A stretch of DNA of 64,000 bases from assembly GCA_017590115.1 (NCBI GenBank), contig JAGGNK010008226.1, forward strand, positions 6,461,283 to 6,525,282, written 5' to 3'. Positions 23,986 through 36,699 of this stretch are shown piece by piece. Position 1 is the first letter of the stretch, and every line of letters begins with the position of its first letter. Position numbers and translations under genes: made by a program. The notes under the pieces were generated by a model. It did not search any database and had not been told where the DNA came from. It was given only the letters and a program-made list of their open reading frames with translations. The DNA comes from Montifringilla adamsi (lineage: Eukaryota > Chordata > Aves > Passeriformes > Passeridae).

Positions 23986-24181
23986 CACTGAGAGGGTCGG
24001 GGATGGTGAATTGCCTCTTCCTGCTGGAAGTGGAGGTGGAGAGCTTGCGATCCAGAGCTCGGGGGGTGCCTGGGGGAGCCTCCCTGTGCTGGGCCCTCCT
24101 CAGCTGCACCATGAGCTGCAGCCTCTTCTGCCTCTGCTGGGAGCGGGAGATGAACTGAGGGTTGTGCAGCTCCAGGGCTTC
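23986..24181 (-). CDS. C10orf90: C10orf90 (FATS) exon, start of ALMS motif
   Basis: A 196-bp exon of 65 codons plus one base. It opens EALELHNPQFISRSQQRQKR, the signature start of the ALMS motif (residues 475-494 of the fragment), continues with a basic helix (LQLMVQLRRAQHR) and ends near FTIPDPLS. Acceptor 'gtctcctgcag' at 24182 and donor CTCAGTG|gtgagt at 23985 (minus strand). Enters in phase 0 and leaves in phase 1; the junction codon with the next exon is Asp, giving PLSDNLFKPKER. This ISRS block with the later EKEMHMRSKR block identifies the family firmly. Confidence 0.95.
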
Positions 24182-24289
24182 CTGCAGGAGACAGAGGAGT
24201 TGCTTTAGGCTCTCATGATTCAAAGGGAGGAAAAGGTGTGATGGGCACAGGGCTGAGTTTGGTTAGAGATTGTTAAAGGGGTGAAAATT

Positions 24290-24545
24290 AGCCTGGGTTT
24301 GGGTAGGAAGGGACTTTAAAGCTCATCCCACCCCTGCCATGGCAGGGACACCTTCCCCTGTCCCAGGTGCTCCCAGCCCCAGTGTCCAGCCTGGCCTTGG
24401 GCACTGCCAGGGATCCAGGGGCAGCCACAGCTGCTCTGGGAATTCCATCCCAGCCCCTCCCCACCCTGCCTGGGAACAATTCCTGATTCCCAATATCCCA
24501 TCCATCCCTGCCCTCTGGCAATGGGAAGCCATTCCCGCTTGTCCT
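24290..24545 (-). mobile_element. CR1 LINE 3' fragment
   Basis: Reverse-oriented CR1 end from 'gcctgggtttgggtaggaag' through 'tgccatggcagggacacctt' to 'ccattcccgcttgtcctgtc'. It begins 109 bp inside the intron beyond the ALMS exon acceptor. Confidence 0.95.
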
Positions 24546-25277
24546 GTCAAGCTTATACATTTATGTTTCAAATTACATATTTTTACATCCAAATTCAAGT
24601 TCTTGATGTTTTGCCTGTTTCCTTTTCTCACCCCATCACCGAAGCAACTCGTCACTGACAGTTCACAAACTTTCCTGTTTATTTAGATTGTCAGATCCCT
24701 CCATGGCTGATCCAGAAAGAAAACACTTCCCAGTCAAAGGCTGCTTCAACATTAGGGAATGTCTTAGTGGCAGAGGAAAGGAGCAGAGATGGGTCTGCAA
24801 CATGTGCAGGAGGAAAAGGCAGGGAAGCCCCTCAGGCAGGTACCAGCCTGGGCCATGTCCACACCTACAGCTGGTGCTGGAAGTGCCAGGCACTTGGGAA
24901 ACTGGGAATCTGTAAATTCCCAAACTCTTAACAAGTTCCCCCACAGGAACAGCAGCTGCAGCTCAAAACGGGGAGCCTGGACAACCAAGTAAGTTTTGGC
25001 AGCGGATACAAACTGCCAAAACTTCACTGGAAAGGGAAAAATCAAGGAATGTGAACTTCTGCCCTTAACAAGTTCCCAGAAAGCAAACACCATCTATGGG
25101 GGAAATGGGGAGAAAAGGGGAAAAGGGGAAAAAAAGAACAATAAGCAGGGAAAAAGGGGAAAAAAATGATGCTTTACCCGCAGTGTCCATGGGGCTGCTG
25201 GAGTTTTTTCCAGCTGGGAGCGGGGTTCTGGCCAGGTGAGCAGGTTTTTGTCCCAGGTCACACCTGGAGAGCATGCC

Positions 25278-25352
25278 CTGGGCAGTGGCACCCCGGAGAG
25301 TGTCACCCTGGGCAGTGGCACCCTGGACAGTGTCACCCTGGACAGTGCCACC
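25278..25352. repeat. 15-bp minisatellite, five units
   Basis: Five consecutive 15-bp units of the form ctgggcagtggcacc / ctggacagtgtcacc, with at most a few differences per unit. Confidence 0.95.
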
Positions 25353-27330
25353 CTCCTGCCCCGCTCCCGCTCGTCCTGTGCCTCGAGCTCCTTTGTTCTG
25401 TCCCTCGGAGCAGGGAATTCATAATTGCCTTGGAGAGATTTAAAAGTTCATTAGGAGTGCATGGCTAATTTTTTATTGGGTTCTCCACCTCATTAGACAG
25501 AGAGGGCAATTCCTGAAATAAGAAAGCCAGGCTGTTATTAATAGGCCTCATTAGGCAGAAGAGATCAGATCTAATGGTGGCTGCCCTGTGACACCCAGAG
25601 TGTCTCTCACATTATCCAGACCTCACATGGAAGGAAATCACAATTAAAACTCTGGGACACTCAGCTCTCTTTGCTGGTGCTTCCCAAAATTTGTGCCACG
25701 GAAAGCCAGGGATATCTCGCTGTGACCTGCAGTTGGAGTTCATTCCAATTTATTGCAGAAAATACCAGATTGTTGTGGGCTTTAACCACAAATCACTTCC
25801 CTTTCACCACACTGAGCCCTTCATCAGCACCACTGGTTTTTTATTTTTTCCTTTGTTTTTAATCCAGTTTGCTTTCTGTCATTCCTACAGATCCATTAGC
25901 CAGTGGAAAAGCTCCATTAAAAAAAAAAAAAACCAACAAAAGGTTATTGTGCATTATAGGGCATTATTATGAAAGCTGTCAATTTGCGTTGAGGAAAAGA
26001 GATTGTTTTCTGCACTTATAATTAAGTTTTAATGCTCACTGACTGATACTCCCTGCACAAATTAGGACCAAAAGAGGCTGTGTGCTCAAAAATCAGATTC
26101 TCATTCAGAGGACAGAACGAATCCAAAATAACAAAGGAACTTCGGAAGGGCTCCATATGAACTGTTTGAAAAGTCACACTGGAGTGCTCCTTCCTTGCCA
26201 AATAATTTGATTTCTAGAACTAAATATCTGGGAATAAAGCCCGTTACTGTTTTATTTCAATTTTTGGTTACAATAAACTTAAAATATTTTCCTCTTTATG
26301 ACATATTGTACATATTATATTGTACTTAAAAAACATATTAAAAAGATCTGTGTTGGGTACATTTGCCTTATAAAAGCCTGAACTGTATTTCCTCCCTAAC
26401 ACTGTTCTCACCAACATTTTGGAATAAACCTTGAAACCTGTGAACATGAAATTAAATTCCTCCCTAAGCCAGGTTTAGAGGTGTGGATTAAGTTGGGCTT
26501 TGTCAGATCTCAGTGGATGCTTCACTTTTGTAAAACAAAGTTTCTTTCAGTTAGGGGAATGCCATGATTTAACTTCAGGCACTGAAAACAGCATTTAAGA
26601 GTTCCAAATGTGTGACATTCAGCAGCTTTATGCTCAGTGATGACAAATTTTGCCTACCTGCCTGCAAAAAATTCTCTTCAGAAAAGACAGCTGTAAGAAA
26701 AAAACATTCTATGACCATTACAACATTTTTAAGGAATAAGCTTCTCACAAACATATTGATACTAAACCCAAATTAATCTCAGTTGTCTTTTGCAAAAATA
26801 CCTGGTGCATGAATACAGCTGCTGGTGTCATCTGCGTTTTAGCTGTGAGAATTAATGTTGGAAGTAAGACATCCCAGACACTGCTAAACCCAAAGAAATT
26901 ATGTTTTACACTCTGAAATCTTGTTAATAACCATAGTTCAGGTTGTTTTGTCAAAAAAAAAAAGAAGGCTGAAGGAGTGAAAGAAAAGTATCAGAACCAG
27001 GTTGTAAAAATAACCTCACTACTGGTATTACTTGGTTAGGCTGGGGCTGCTTATTTGCAATTTTAATGCTTTTTCAAGATTTTCTTGGGAATGTAAGCCT
27101 ATCTTGGTCATTTCAATCTTGTTTTCTGTGAACCCTAGACATGGTATACATTTATAACCAATGTATACAGTCAGATCAGCTGATTGATCTCTCACCAGAT
27201 GACTCACGCTCAGCACTTAAAGCTGGACAAAAATGGCCTGACTTTCCATTATTTCACTTTTTTTTTCTTTGAGACTGATCTCATCTTATTATTGAAACCA
27301 TATTCCTGACAACCACAGTAGGATTTGTAC

Positions 27331-27611
27331 CTTACTTTTTAGGAGCTGCTTTTGCCCGTGAACATTTTCTTCCCAGAGGATTCTTGATGACGCCTTTATG
27401 TTGCACGCCACGCTGCTGGAGACAGACATTTTTGGTTTCAGGACACCCTGTGCTTGGATCTCTTTGGGTTTGGAGGTGTCTTTGGAGGGATCTGCCCTGC
27501 TGGATGAGCCATCAGGAGCAGCAGCAATGGTTTCTCTGGAGGATGCAACTGGAAGGGGGCCAGGGGTTGTTGTGCTGCTCCTCTTCCTGCTTCCCAACAG
27601 CATTGGTGTTC
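27331..27611 (-). CDS. C10orf90: C10orf90 (FATS) Ser/Lys-rich linker exon
   Basis: A 281-bp exon: two bases complete a Gly codon (G|GA) from the large exon, then 93 codons (residues 382-474 of the fragment). The stretch is rich in Ser, Lys, Thr and Pro and probably disordered, linking the central conserved region to the ALMS motif. Acceptor 'ctgtttttcacag' at 27612. Of two possible donors, AAG|gtacaa at 27330 is chosen because only it leaves phase 0, as needed by the next exon; it gives LLKSK joined to EALELHN, like the Lys-Glu-Ala-Leu junction known in the family. No sequence identity to human is claimed for this exon beyond position and phase. Confidence 0.82.
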
Positions 27612-27984
27612 CTGTGAAAAACAGAAAAACAATCCTATAACATGAGAATTTTTTTTTCTCAGCCCTCTAATTCATGTGATTTTTATTGGCGTGGCAGGAT
27701 CCTGGAGTGGTAGGGGCTGAGCAATGTCCCTCTCATCAAAAACTGACGTTTTTGCCAAGTGTTGTACAAATTGGACCATTTGGGTGCTGGCTCCTGCTGT
27801 GGCTTAGCACAGAGCCAGAATGGGGCACTGGAAATGCTGGGGGTGGGAGATGCTTCTGAGGCAACCAATCCACTGGAGAAGGGTCAAAACCCCGATCCCA
27901 AAACTTGTTAGGCCTTGGTTTTCATCACAGCCACCACTGAACCCACAATAATGATTCTGATGAGGTTTACACAATTTCAAATCC

Positions 27985-28240
27985 TAGAATCCTGGAACAC
28001 TTCCAATTGAAATGTATCTTAAAGAACATCCAGTTCCACACCCTTTCATGGCCAGGGACACCTTCCACTGTCCCAGGCTGCTCCAAGCCCCAATGTCCAA
28101 CCTGGCCTTGGGCACTGCCAGGGATCCAGGGGCAGCCACAGCTGCTCTGGGCACCCTCCCAGGGAACAATTCCTTCCAAAAATCCCACCTATCCCTGCCC
28201 TCTGGCAGTGGAAAGCTATTCCTCTTGTCTTGTCACTCCA
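27985..28240 (-). mobile_element. CR1 LINE 3' fragment
   Basis: Reverse CR1 end. The first block is diverged ('gaacacttccaattgaaatg'), then come 'ggccagggacaccttccact' and 'ggatccaggggcagccacag', ending near 'cctcttgtcttgtcactcc'. Confidence 0.92.
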
Positions 28241-28424
28241 GGCCATCATAAAGATTCCTTCACCTTTCTTGCTGTCTTTATTAAAAGCAGATTTAACACA
28301 ATTCTTTCTCTGCTCTTTCCCATGTCTTGCTTGAGACAGAGTGAAGATTAGAAGTGTTTTTCTCCTTTGAGCCAATTCATGACAAAGGGTGAGATGACAC
28401 TGCAGGGATTTAAAGAATTTGTAA

Positions 28425-28552
28425 ATAATCTGTGGATGTGGCACTTGGGGACATGGGTTAGTGAAGGGCAGTGCTGGGGTGATGGTTGGACTCGATGATC
28501 ATGAAGGGTTTTTCAACCTAAATGATTCTGTGTTTCTATGATTCTGTGTTTG
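28425..28552 (+). mobile_element. CR1 LINE 3' tail
   Basis: Terminal CR1 piece with 'gatgtggcacttggggacat', 'ggttggactcgatgatcatg', 'tttttcaacctaaatgattc' and the tandem 'tctatgattctgtg' tail typical of CR1 3' ends. Confidence 0.95.
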
Positions 28553-28796
28553 ACACTTCCTTATCTCAAAGTCTAAAATCAGATCCTGCAGTGTGGGAAG
28601 TTTTCAGTTCACTCTCCCAATCCTTAATCCACTCACAATAGATAAGAAATATTCTTTTCCACAAAATGATGACCTCCTATGCATTTTAGTGACCTGACTG
28701 GCTCATGTCTCTGTTTGGCTACCCAGTATTTCTGAGGAAATCAGAGGCATTAAGATACAGCATTTACTCCTTTTTCCCTTTCCCTGTAGATCAGAG

Positions 28797-28880
28797 CTTG
28801 GAGCACAGAACCACAGAATTGTTTAGGTTGGCAAAGCCCTCTGAGATCATCGACTCCAACCACAACATCTTGAGCTCCTT
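28797..28880 (-). mobile_element. CR1 LINE 3' end, short
   Basis: Reverse CR1 tail: 'accacagaattgtttaggtt', 'ggcaaagccctctgagatca', 'tcgactccaaccacaac'. With the plus-strand copy at 28425-28552 it forms a tail-to-tail CR1 pair about 245 bp apart. Confidence 0.92.
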
Positions 28881-31800
28881 TCTGTAACTGCCCATACAGT
28901 GAGAAGGAGTCAGCTCCTCAGGGGATCCTCTAGTGAGGGATCCCTGAAGATCAGCACAAACAGAAAAAACCAAACCTTGTTTTTAATTAAATTCATTGAG
29001 ATGAACCCCATCCAAAGCAGTTTCACAGCCTACAGAAAATCTGGTCAAAACAAGAGAGCTCCCAAACTCTGGAGTAGCATCCAAGCTCTCCTGCTCTCTG
29101 ACAGAACCCATTTTTCTCTGTGCTTTTCATCCATTGCAAATATCTCCCTTATCTTTTGTCACAACCAAGCTCTTTTCTCAGATGGAAATAGTTTTGCTGC
29201 AAATGCTCTCAAGAAGCTGGACAGACTCAATTCTGTGCATCCCCTCAGAGCTCTTGCATATCCATGGACCTGTTCCCTGACCAATCCCATTCCTGCAGCC
29301 ACACAAAAATGTCTTATGGCACAGAGAGGGGGGAAAAAAACCACCAGGACAGATTAATGGGGTCGTGGACTCAAAGGGTGGCTGTGGGAGGAGGCAGGAA
29401 CAAGCAGTGGGGTAGGAGAAGATGAAGAAAGCAGCAGGTAGCACTGAGTAACTGCAAAGCAGCAGGGGAGGAAGGCCTTTCACTCAGGCAGCCAAGAAAT
29501 CAGATGGATAGAGGGGAAAAAAAGGAGGGGAGCTAAGCCACAGGAAGAACCTGAATGGAAAACAGATTATCTCATTAAATCACCTTTTAAATTAAAATAT
29601 AGTTTACTGCTGGCCAGCAGTAAACAGAGAAGAGAAGAAAGAGGAAAGGAGGAAAGAGTTTCTGCTCATCCATAGCAGCATCACAGTGGGAGATAATTTG
29701 CCTTCATATCAAGAAATGGTCTGTGCAGCAAATGTGTGTTGTGAAGCCAAACAGCTTCACTGTCAAACTGCTCAAGGCAATGCTGTGTCCCCAGGAGGGG
29801 CTGTTTGCTGCTGCTGGGCTCCCCAAAATCAGCAGGAGTCATCAGGGGGGTCAAAATGGGCTGTAAGGGAGAAAGGTAAAACAGTGGAGACCAGAGTGAG
29901 GGAAGGAGAAGGCTCCAAGTCACATCTCTCCTCTCAAACTCAGAATATTGATCTGAACACAAGAAAGAAGAGCTGCCTGGAGTATTCACACCCCATTTAC
30001 TCCTAACTACCAGACTAGCTCTCCATGGATATTGGCTTCCAAGTGTAAGTACAGCAACCTTCAAGAATGGACAATTAAGCTCCAGGAAATTTCTTACACG
30101 TTGTGCAAATGGAGAAAACCTTCTCTCCTCTCTGCACCACTTCCCTGCTAAAAGAAACTCCACCAGTGGCATCCTCCCAACAAGGCCTGGGGGATCCCTA
30201 TGAAGATGTGGATTAGGAGAGAAGGAAAAGAAATGCATGAACAGAACTAAGAATGGGGCCAAAAATTACAAAAAGGGGATGGATGCTTCTTAGCATTTTA
30301 TGATAGAAGGTTGCCTTGAGAAAGAAATAAAAAAACCCCCATGATTCCTGATGAAATTCAGCAATAAAATCAACACTTCTTTCCTGCATGAAAAGTGTCT
30401 TCCTTGTGGATCTGGTTGTAATATTCTAACTAAATCTTAATCCTTATTAGATTCACAGTATGGTGGGGATCTTTTCTTGGTGGTAGTTAATTAAGGCAAT
30501 AAAAGAATATGCATCTTCTTCTTGTCTAACACTGAAGGCAATCAGAATAACAGAGTCAATTTGTTAAATTCTTTCTTCCAGCTCCCTCTTGAATCAACCT
30601 TTCCCTTCCAAAGGTGCACCCAGGTGGAACAAAATAACAAAATCCCCAGGAAATAAGAGCAAAGCAAACCAGACAGGGGCTCCAAAAATCAACTCCCTCA
30701 TCCTCAAAGCAGCTCTCAGTTACTTTAGCGAACACAGATGCAAATGACATTTAGGAATTAAAAAAAAAAAAAAAAAAGGAACAAGGCAAAGGTACTTAAA
30801 GGTAAGATCACAGCATTTCACTCTGTAGACCCTGGACCAGTTTTTAATATTCTGTGTGGGGAATTAGGACTGTTACTCTCATTAAGACTATCTGGAATTG
30901 TATATCTAAATCCCTCCACCAACCCAGCTTGAAATATATATGCCCCACTGAGAATAGCCAGAATTGTAACTGGATGACCAGAAATAGATGTTTTTTCTAT
31001 TATCCCAGCTGAGGAAAGCCTTTAAAACCAATGAACAAAGACATGCAAGTGTAATGCTTTGGGAGATATGGGAGAGCAAAACTCAAAGAAACAGAAAGCA
31101 GAATGACTCCATTAATAAAATTCAGCCAGTATAGGCTGTAGTTATAAAAGTTCAGCTGCTTATAGAAGCAAATTTAAGGAACAAAGTCATAATTACATCT
31201 GGAGAAGAGTCATTTTTGCCCTGTGGAAGAAAGATGACAACAGCTCAGTTTTTAAATAATGACTTAGTGAAAACCATACCATATAGGAGGAGTTAAAAAT
31301 ATTCTGTAAAACCAAGCGTAGGTTTTCAAAAGCTCCTTTAAAGAAAAAAAAAAAAATTCCTTGATCTTGAAGTAAAATAAGTATATTGTTTTACTGTAAA
31401 GTATCTTTTTACATTTCCCCCTTTCTCCCTTCAGGGGGTTTTGCTAACGGGAAGTGACCCTGCATTACAGCAGGTTAAATTTGAGACACACACAATCCAG
31501 GCAAACATCTCCTGTTCCATTGTTACTACTTCTTTCCCCTCATTTCACTTTACAGCAGGATAATTCAGCTTTTCATCCTTGAATATAACACTCTTCCCAG
31601 CGTTCCAGTGTGGATTTTTGATGATTTGTGACAAAGTGCTTCTTTGAAACTGGCCAAAGTTCATTTTAGCAGAGGCAGGGCTGCAAATCCTGCCTGGCCA
31701 CCAAGTCAGCCCGAGAGGTGGCTGGGGAGGGGACACTCTGAGCTGATTCCCCTGTGTGTCCCTAGTGAGATCAGACATCAAGCACTGGAGGTAGCTTTGC

Positions 31801-32039
31801 ATTGCAGACCACCTGTGGGGGGTTTGTTTTAATTTAATAAAAGCCCCACATCCTGAGCTGCTGAGATCTCCCAGACCTCCGTGCTGGGAGCCGATGCTGC
31901 CAATACCCCAAGCAGAGAGGAGCAGGAATGAACATTCCTTAAATGTAAGAAACTTCTGCCTCCTTCAAGATTTAGACCCAGTAGTTGTAGAGACCCACAC
32001 GTGCCTCAAGCAGCCATCCATAATCCCAAGCAAGACTCC

Positions 32040-32560
32040 AGCCTCTGTCTGACGGAGACTGATGGCTCAGCCCTTATCATGAATCAAGGGTTGGCACAGC
32101 TGAGCCACGCAATCTGAGATGTGAGCAAACAGAGCACATCATCTCAGCAGCCTGGTAACCCAGAGAAATGGAAACACTGAGAGCCATGACAGCGTTATTA
32201 GTTATGCCAGGGTTTGTCAAGGGATGCAAGCTAGGATGGAGGATTTATTTTTCAGATCGCTGCCGAGGAAAAGGCATCACTTGTGATCAGCCAGCGAGCT
32301 GCAGTCGGCCAGGGGGGCCACAAAATTCACGTTTGGACTAAAATTCCTGCTGACCAGCAACGAGCCTTTTGTCCCAAACTGCCTCCTGATGCTTCTCAAA
32401 TGACTCATTTGCAAGAGGAAGCATCAGCTGCTGCTCAGCATTAACATCCATGGAAACTACCTGAATTCCTGGTAATGCGGCTCTGCTCATGCTCCCTGTT
32501 CAAATGTGATGTTTAACAAGGTCTTGATTCACCTTTCAATAAAAACCTGGGGCTGGATCC
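32040..32560. promoter_or_regulatory. candidate conserved noncoding element with AP-1 site
   Basis: About 500 bp of unique sequence with retained CpGs ('ctgacggagactg', 'gatcgctgccgagg', 'agcgagctgcagtcggcc', 'caacgagcc') and a perfect AP-1 motif TGACTCA at 32401-32407. No splice-compatible open frame. Enhancer function is inferred. Confidence 0.32.
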
Positions 32561-33344
32561 TCAGAAACAGGTCTGGGCCCTGTCCTCAGCTCCATTCCCA
32601 GAATTGTCAAGATCCAAAGTCAAAGTAACTTTGCTGGCTTGAGCAGAGAGGCTCAGCCAGCCCATTCCTCCCAATGAATGTGTCATTGCACCTGTATTAA
32701 TGCTTCTTCAAACAGCCCTGCCTGGTGGGGATAAAGCTTAATTATCCCAACTACATCAATAACACCTCAAGCTAGGAGTCTAGATTAAAAAATTATCTCT
32801 AGCAAAAAACATTCTCTTTTTCCTAGCTACTTCTTTCTGGTTGTTTGGTTGTTTTGTTTTTTTTTTTTAAACCATGTTGACAGCTGTGTCCATATTTCTC
32901 AAAAGGAAGAGGCTTTCTTTTGGCAAAAGCTAATATTTGACTGTAGAAAGATGTAATCATTTAAAACAGAAAGTGTACCTAAGAGCTGTTAGGCTTCAAA
33001 CCTATAATCAGTCCTAAGTAGGAAAAGCTTCTTAATGTCAAGAAACAGCTTGTTTACAGAAGGCTTTGGGCAAAATTATTGTAGTGGCTTCAGAGCAAAC
33101 AATCCCAAACCCAGCTAATCACCAGCCCCTAACAATCAGCCTCTCTGTGCTGAAGGCCAGTTTATTTTCTCCAAGTACTCTGCAAATAATTAATTGACCT
33201 TCTCCCTTGGTGTTAAACAAGGGAACATCACTTATTCCAGGGAGGGAATGGAGACCAGTGTGCTGCACCCAGTCTGGCTGCCATGGAGAGTTTTGGTGGA
33301 AGGAAGGTTTGCAGTGGCTGCAGCAGGAAAATCCTGCAATTTGA

Positions 33345-33560
33345 CAGCCTCCAGTTGCACTAGGGCAGGTTCAGGTTGGGCAGCAGGAAAAATCTCTTCA
33401 CTGACAGAGTGGTTAACCCCAGGAACAGGCTTCCCAGGTGGAGTCAGCATCCCTGGAAGCGTTCCAAAAAGGAGTAGATGTGGCACTTGGTGATATGGTT
33501 TAGTTGGCATGGTGGTGCTGGACTCGGTGATCCTGGAGGACTTCTTCCAACCTTAATGAG
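33345..33560 (+). mobile_element. CR1 LINE 3' fragment
   Basis: Older CR1 type: 'aggttcaggttgggcagcag', 'tcactgacagagtggttaac', 'gatgtggcacttggtgatat', ending 'gacttcttccaacctta'. Confidence 0.92.
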
Positions 33561-33639
33561 AAAGAAACGTTCCTGCCTGGCACCTGCAGGACATCACCTT
33601 ACACTTGGAATCATGAGAGGGTATAATTGCAGCAGGATA

Positions 33640-34330
33640 TTTTAGTGGACAGCCAATAACCCGCCCGCACGATTTGAGGTGACTGCTCCCACCAGGGTGC
33701 TCCCAGTATCTAGCTGCTCAGCTCCAGTGCTTGTATATTTTACTAGCGTTTTTCCCTTTACCCTCCTAAGAACTGGGAGAGGATGAAAGGAAAAAATATT
33801 TACTGCTGTACTTTCGAGACATTGCCTGTAACAGCCACGGGCCCAAAACCTCTGAGTTAGAAATCCGTGTTTGCATTTCCAGGACGTCATGCTAGAAGCC
33901 ATCAGACGCTATTGTAGTGACTCAAGGAGTAATCTGATGCAGTGTGACTTGGGAAAAAAAAAATGTTCAGGATGATTCAGAACATTTAAATGGTGATTTG
34001 CAGGGTAAGAAAGGCTTGGGCCACTTGGAATTCTCATCATGTCCGAGGCACCTAGTTCAGCTCCTTCTGATAATTTACCGCAGCCAGGCTGAGCCAAGTA
34101 TTCATTTCACAGACTGTACAAGAGTCGTTCCTGGTTTAAACCAAGTGTGAATTAGGGGAAAATGAGGCTCTTTACTCCAGTGGCATAATGCAGTCGCTGA
34201 ATCCACAGAGCCCATCTCTTTTAATCATTATTTTAATGACTCTGATATTCCGGCCCTGCTGCTGGCCTGGAGTGCTAACAAGTGACTTGTACCCTCCAGT
34301 CTTTCACTTCAAATTGTCTCACATTCTTAC
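33640..34330. promoter_or_regulatory. candidate conserved noncoding element with CRE-like site
   Basis: Unique intronic sequence with scattered CpGs ('aacccgcccgcacgattt', 'tactttcgagac', 'aaatccgtgtttgc', 'catcagacgctattg', 'atgtccgaggc'). It contains GACGTCA at 33883-33889, one base from a full CRE. No repeat similarity. Function inferred. Confidence 0.3.
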
Positions 34331-34358
34331 CAACTCTGACAGCTCAAGATAGAAATGT

Positions 34359-34445
34359 CACAGAATCACAGAATGGTGTAGGTTGGAAAAGACCTTTAAA
34401 TCATTGAATCCAAAATGGAAAAGAGTGGCAGAATCAAACCCTCAC
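34359..34445 (-). mobile_element. CR1 LINE 3' tail
   Basis: Reverse CR1 tail: 'cacagaatcacagaatggtg', 'taggttggaaaagaccttta', 'aatcattgaatcc'. Confidence 0.93.
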
Positions 34446-36699
34446 TCTTCATATGCTGGACATTAACTTGGCTCTTCAGACAACACGAACATCTTTGGGA
34501 AAATCCAGTATAAAAGTTTCACTCATAAAAATGTGTTCTGTATCATCATTAACAGGGCAGACATTCTTCTGTCTTCCAGAGAAACAATGGCCTTCCTACC
34601 CAACAGCTTCATTGCTATGTCCCATAACAGAAAATTGAGCCTTTAATCCTCAAAGGCCATTTCCTGAAGGAAACTTTAACTCCAGTCAAATTATTATATG
34701 ATCATGCTCCTAAACACACAAAACCAAACAAAAAAAATCCACAAGAAAACCCCAAAGAAACGAACAAACCCCAAGAAGATCCAACCACCTCTGGCTGCTC
34801 CTCGCCTTAAACCACAGAGAAACTGATAAAGAACAATTTGTTCCACAGGACAATGATCTCAGCCAGGGACACTGTGACATCACAGCGTTGTCACTGGAAA
34901 CCAGCTTTGGCTCACAGAGCTCTGAGCATCACCCTTCTCCCTTGCTGGCATCATTGCCCACAACCTCCAGGGGTAGCCTTGCCTCCATATGGCAGGACAG
35001 GAGGTCACCACATCTGTCTTCTGATATCATAAATAAGTAGTTTAAAGAAGTGGAATATCAAAGAACACCCCTCCTGCTGATCCCTTCCTTCTCCTACTCC
35101 CTTTGTCCCACCAGATGATGGGGAAGGCAGCAAACCTTTGAGACAGAGAGAAGAGCTGCTACTCTAAAAAATGCAAAAGGGCCCTCCAGAAAAGAAGAGG
35201 CATCCCCTTCTTTCTACAAATGAAACTAAAAGCTCCAAGATAAAGAGAAGCAACTGCTCTGGCCCATCACACAGGCTGGGGTCTGCCTCAAAGGCTGGCA
35301 GCATCTTCCAGAGTCACCTGTAACAGGATTTCCAGTTCCTCACTCGAGTTTTCAACACCTGCAATGATTGAATCCTCATTTTCTGGGGATGCAGCTCATG
35401 AAGGTCACACCTCAGTGTAACACGGACCCAGTGACACAGAATGTCTAGACTAAGGAAAATTGACAGCCTCCTCCATTTTAAATTTATCCCAGATGAAGTG
35501 AAACATCAAAGGAGCTCCTTTTAATGGGCTTTTTGGCATGTGGTCCTTTGTTCTTAACAAGTCAGCACCAGCTGCTGTGTCCATAATGCCAAGTCAGTAA
35601 CATCCCCAGCCAGATTCCTGGCTGGTGTAAATCAGTGTCACTCCTCTGCAGGCAGAGATTTCAGTTGGTTGACATCAGCTGAAGATTTGGCTCCTTGTGC
35701 TTAGCAGGTGCAAGATAAGTAAAATCTCCTGTGCCATATTTCATATTTCTCCTGTCTTCACCACCAGTTCTGCTGCACACATTTGCAGGGTGGAGAGTTA
35801 ATTAGCATCAGCTGGAGCTGCTCAAGTTTCTATACAATAAATCCCATATTGTCAGGAACTGCTTTCCTCTAATTATATCTTGTTCATGTGTATATATATG
35901 TATATATATATTTATATTTACACACATACAAATCTTGTACTCCGGCTCATTGCATGGTGACTTTCCCATAAACAGAAAGGTGAGAACAACAGGCCACATT
36001 CCTTCATCATAGCACCTGAAATACTATTTAATTAATGAAAGTAAATATTACTTACAGCCTTCAGATTTCCTAATTAGCCTATTCTGTTACCAGCTTGATA
36101 TATTAGTTTAAAGGTGACCCACAAGATTTTCTTGATATATAAATGTCTCAAATACCTGGAGCTCTTCAGTGTGTATTTAAAACAAAAATATATTTTTGCT
36201 TTGCAGGTAGCAGCTTATCAAAGTCCCACAGCACCAGCTGTTCTGACTTTACCCCAGTACGAGTAGGAATATACATACATGCATCAAAAAATTAAAATAG
36301 ATACAAATTGAAGTCTAGTTATTTACCCCTTTAAAACACGCTGCTGACTTCAGCACTTGTTAATGAGTAAGTTCAAGAAGGAAACAGAAATTTGAAATCA
36401 TCTGGGGCCATTCAACAAACCCAAAGCCCAGATCCCATCTCAGTTTTCCCCACTCGCTGCCTTGGGTTGTTTTAATTAAGCAAATTATGCTTTCAAGTCA
36501 CCTGCCATGCTCTTTGGGAAAAGGTACAAGCAGCTGCATTACCGAGCCTCTGATGTGCCTTGTTCACTGCTGTGACCACGTCCCTCCCCTCCCGAGCATT
36601 TCATACCTCAATTCTCAAAGAGGAACGTTGGGAGTGCTGCCCTGGACACCCCTGAGGCAGGACAGCTCCCAGGCACTGCTGAGCAGTTTCATCACAGCC

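Larger units (their letters stand above)
24182..27330 (-). other. C10orf90: C10orf90 intron, 3.1 kb
   Basis: Contains a CR1 fragment at its 3' side, a 15-bp minisatellite at 25278-25352 and a purine-rich stretch near 25085-25165. No additional exon is required by phase and none was seen. Confidence 0.8.

Noticed and set aside
25278..25352. Regular repeats considered as a CRISPR array
   Set aside because: Units are contiguous without spacers and the genome is vertebrate; it is a minisatellite.
29681..30262. 193-codon minus-strand open frame
   Set aside because: No family resemblance; lies in an intron and partly in purine-rich sequence. Chance length in long intronic DNA.
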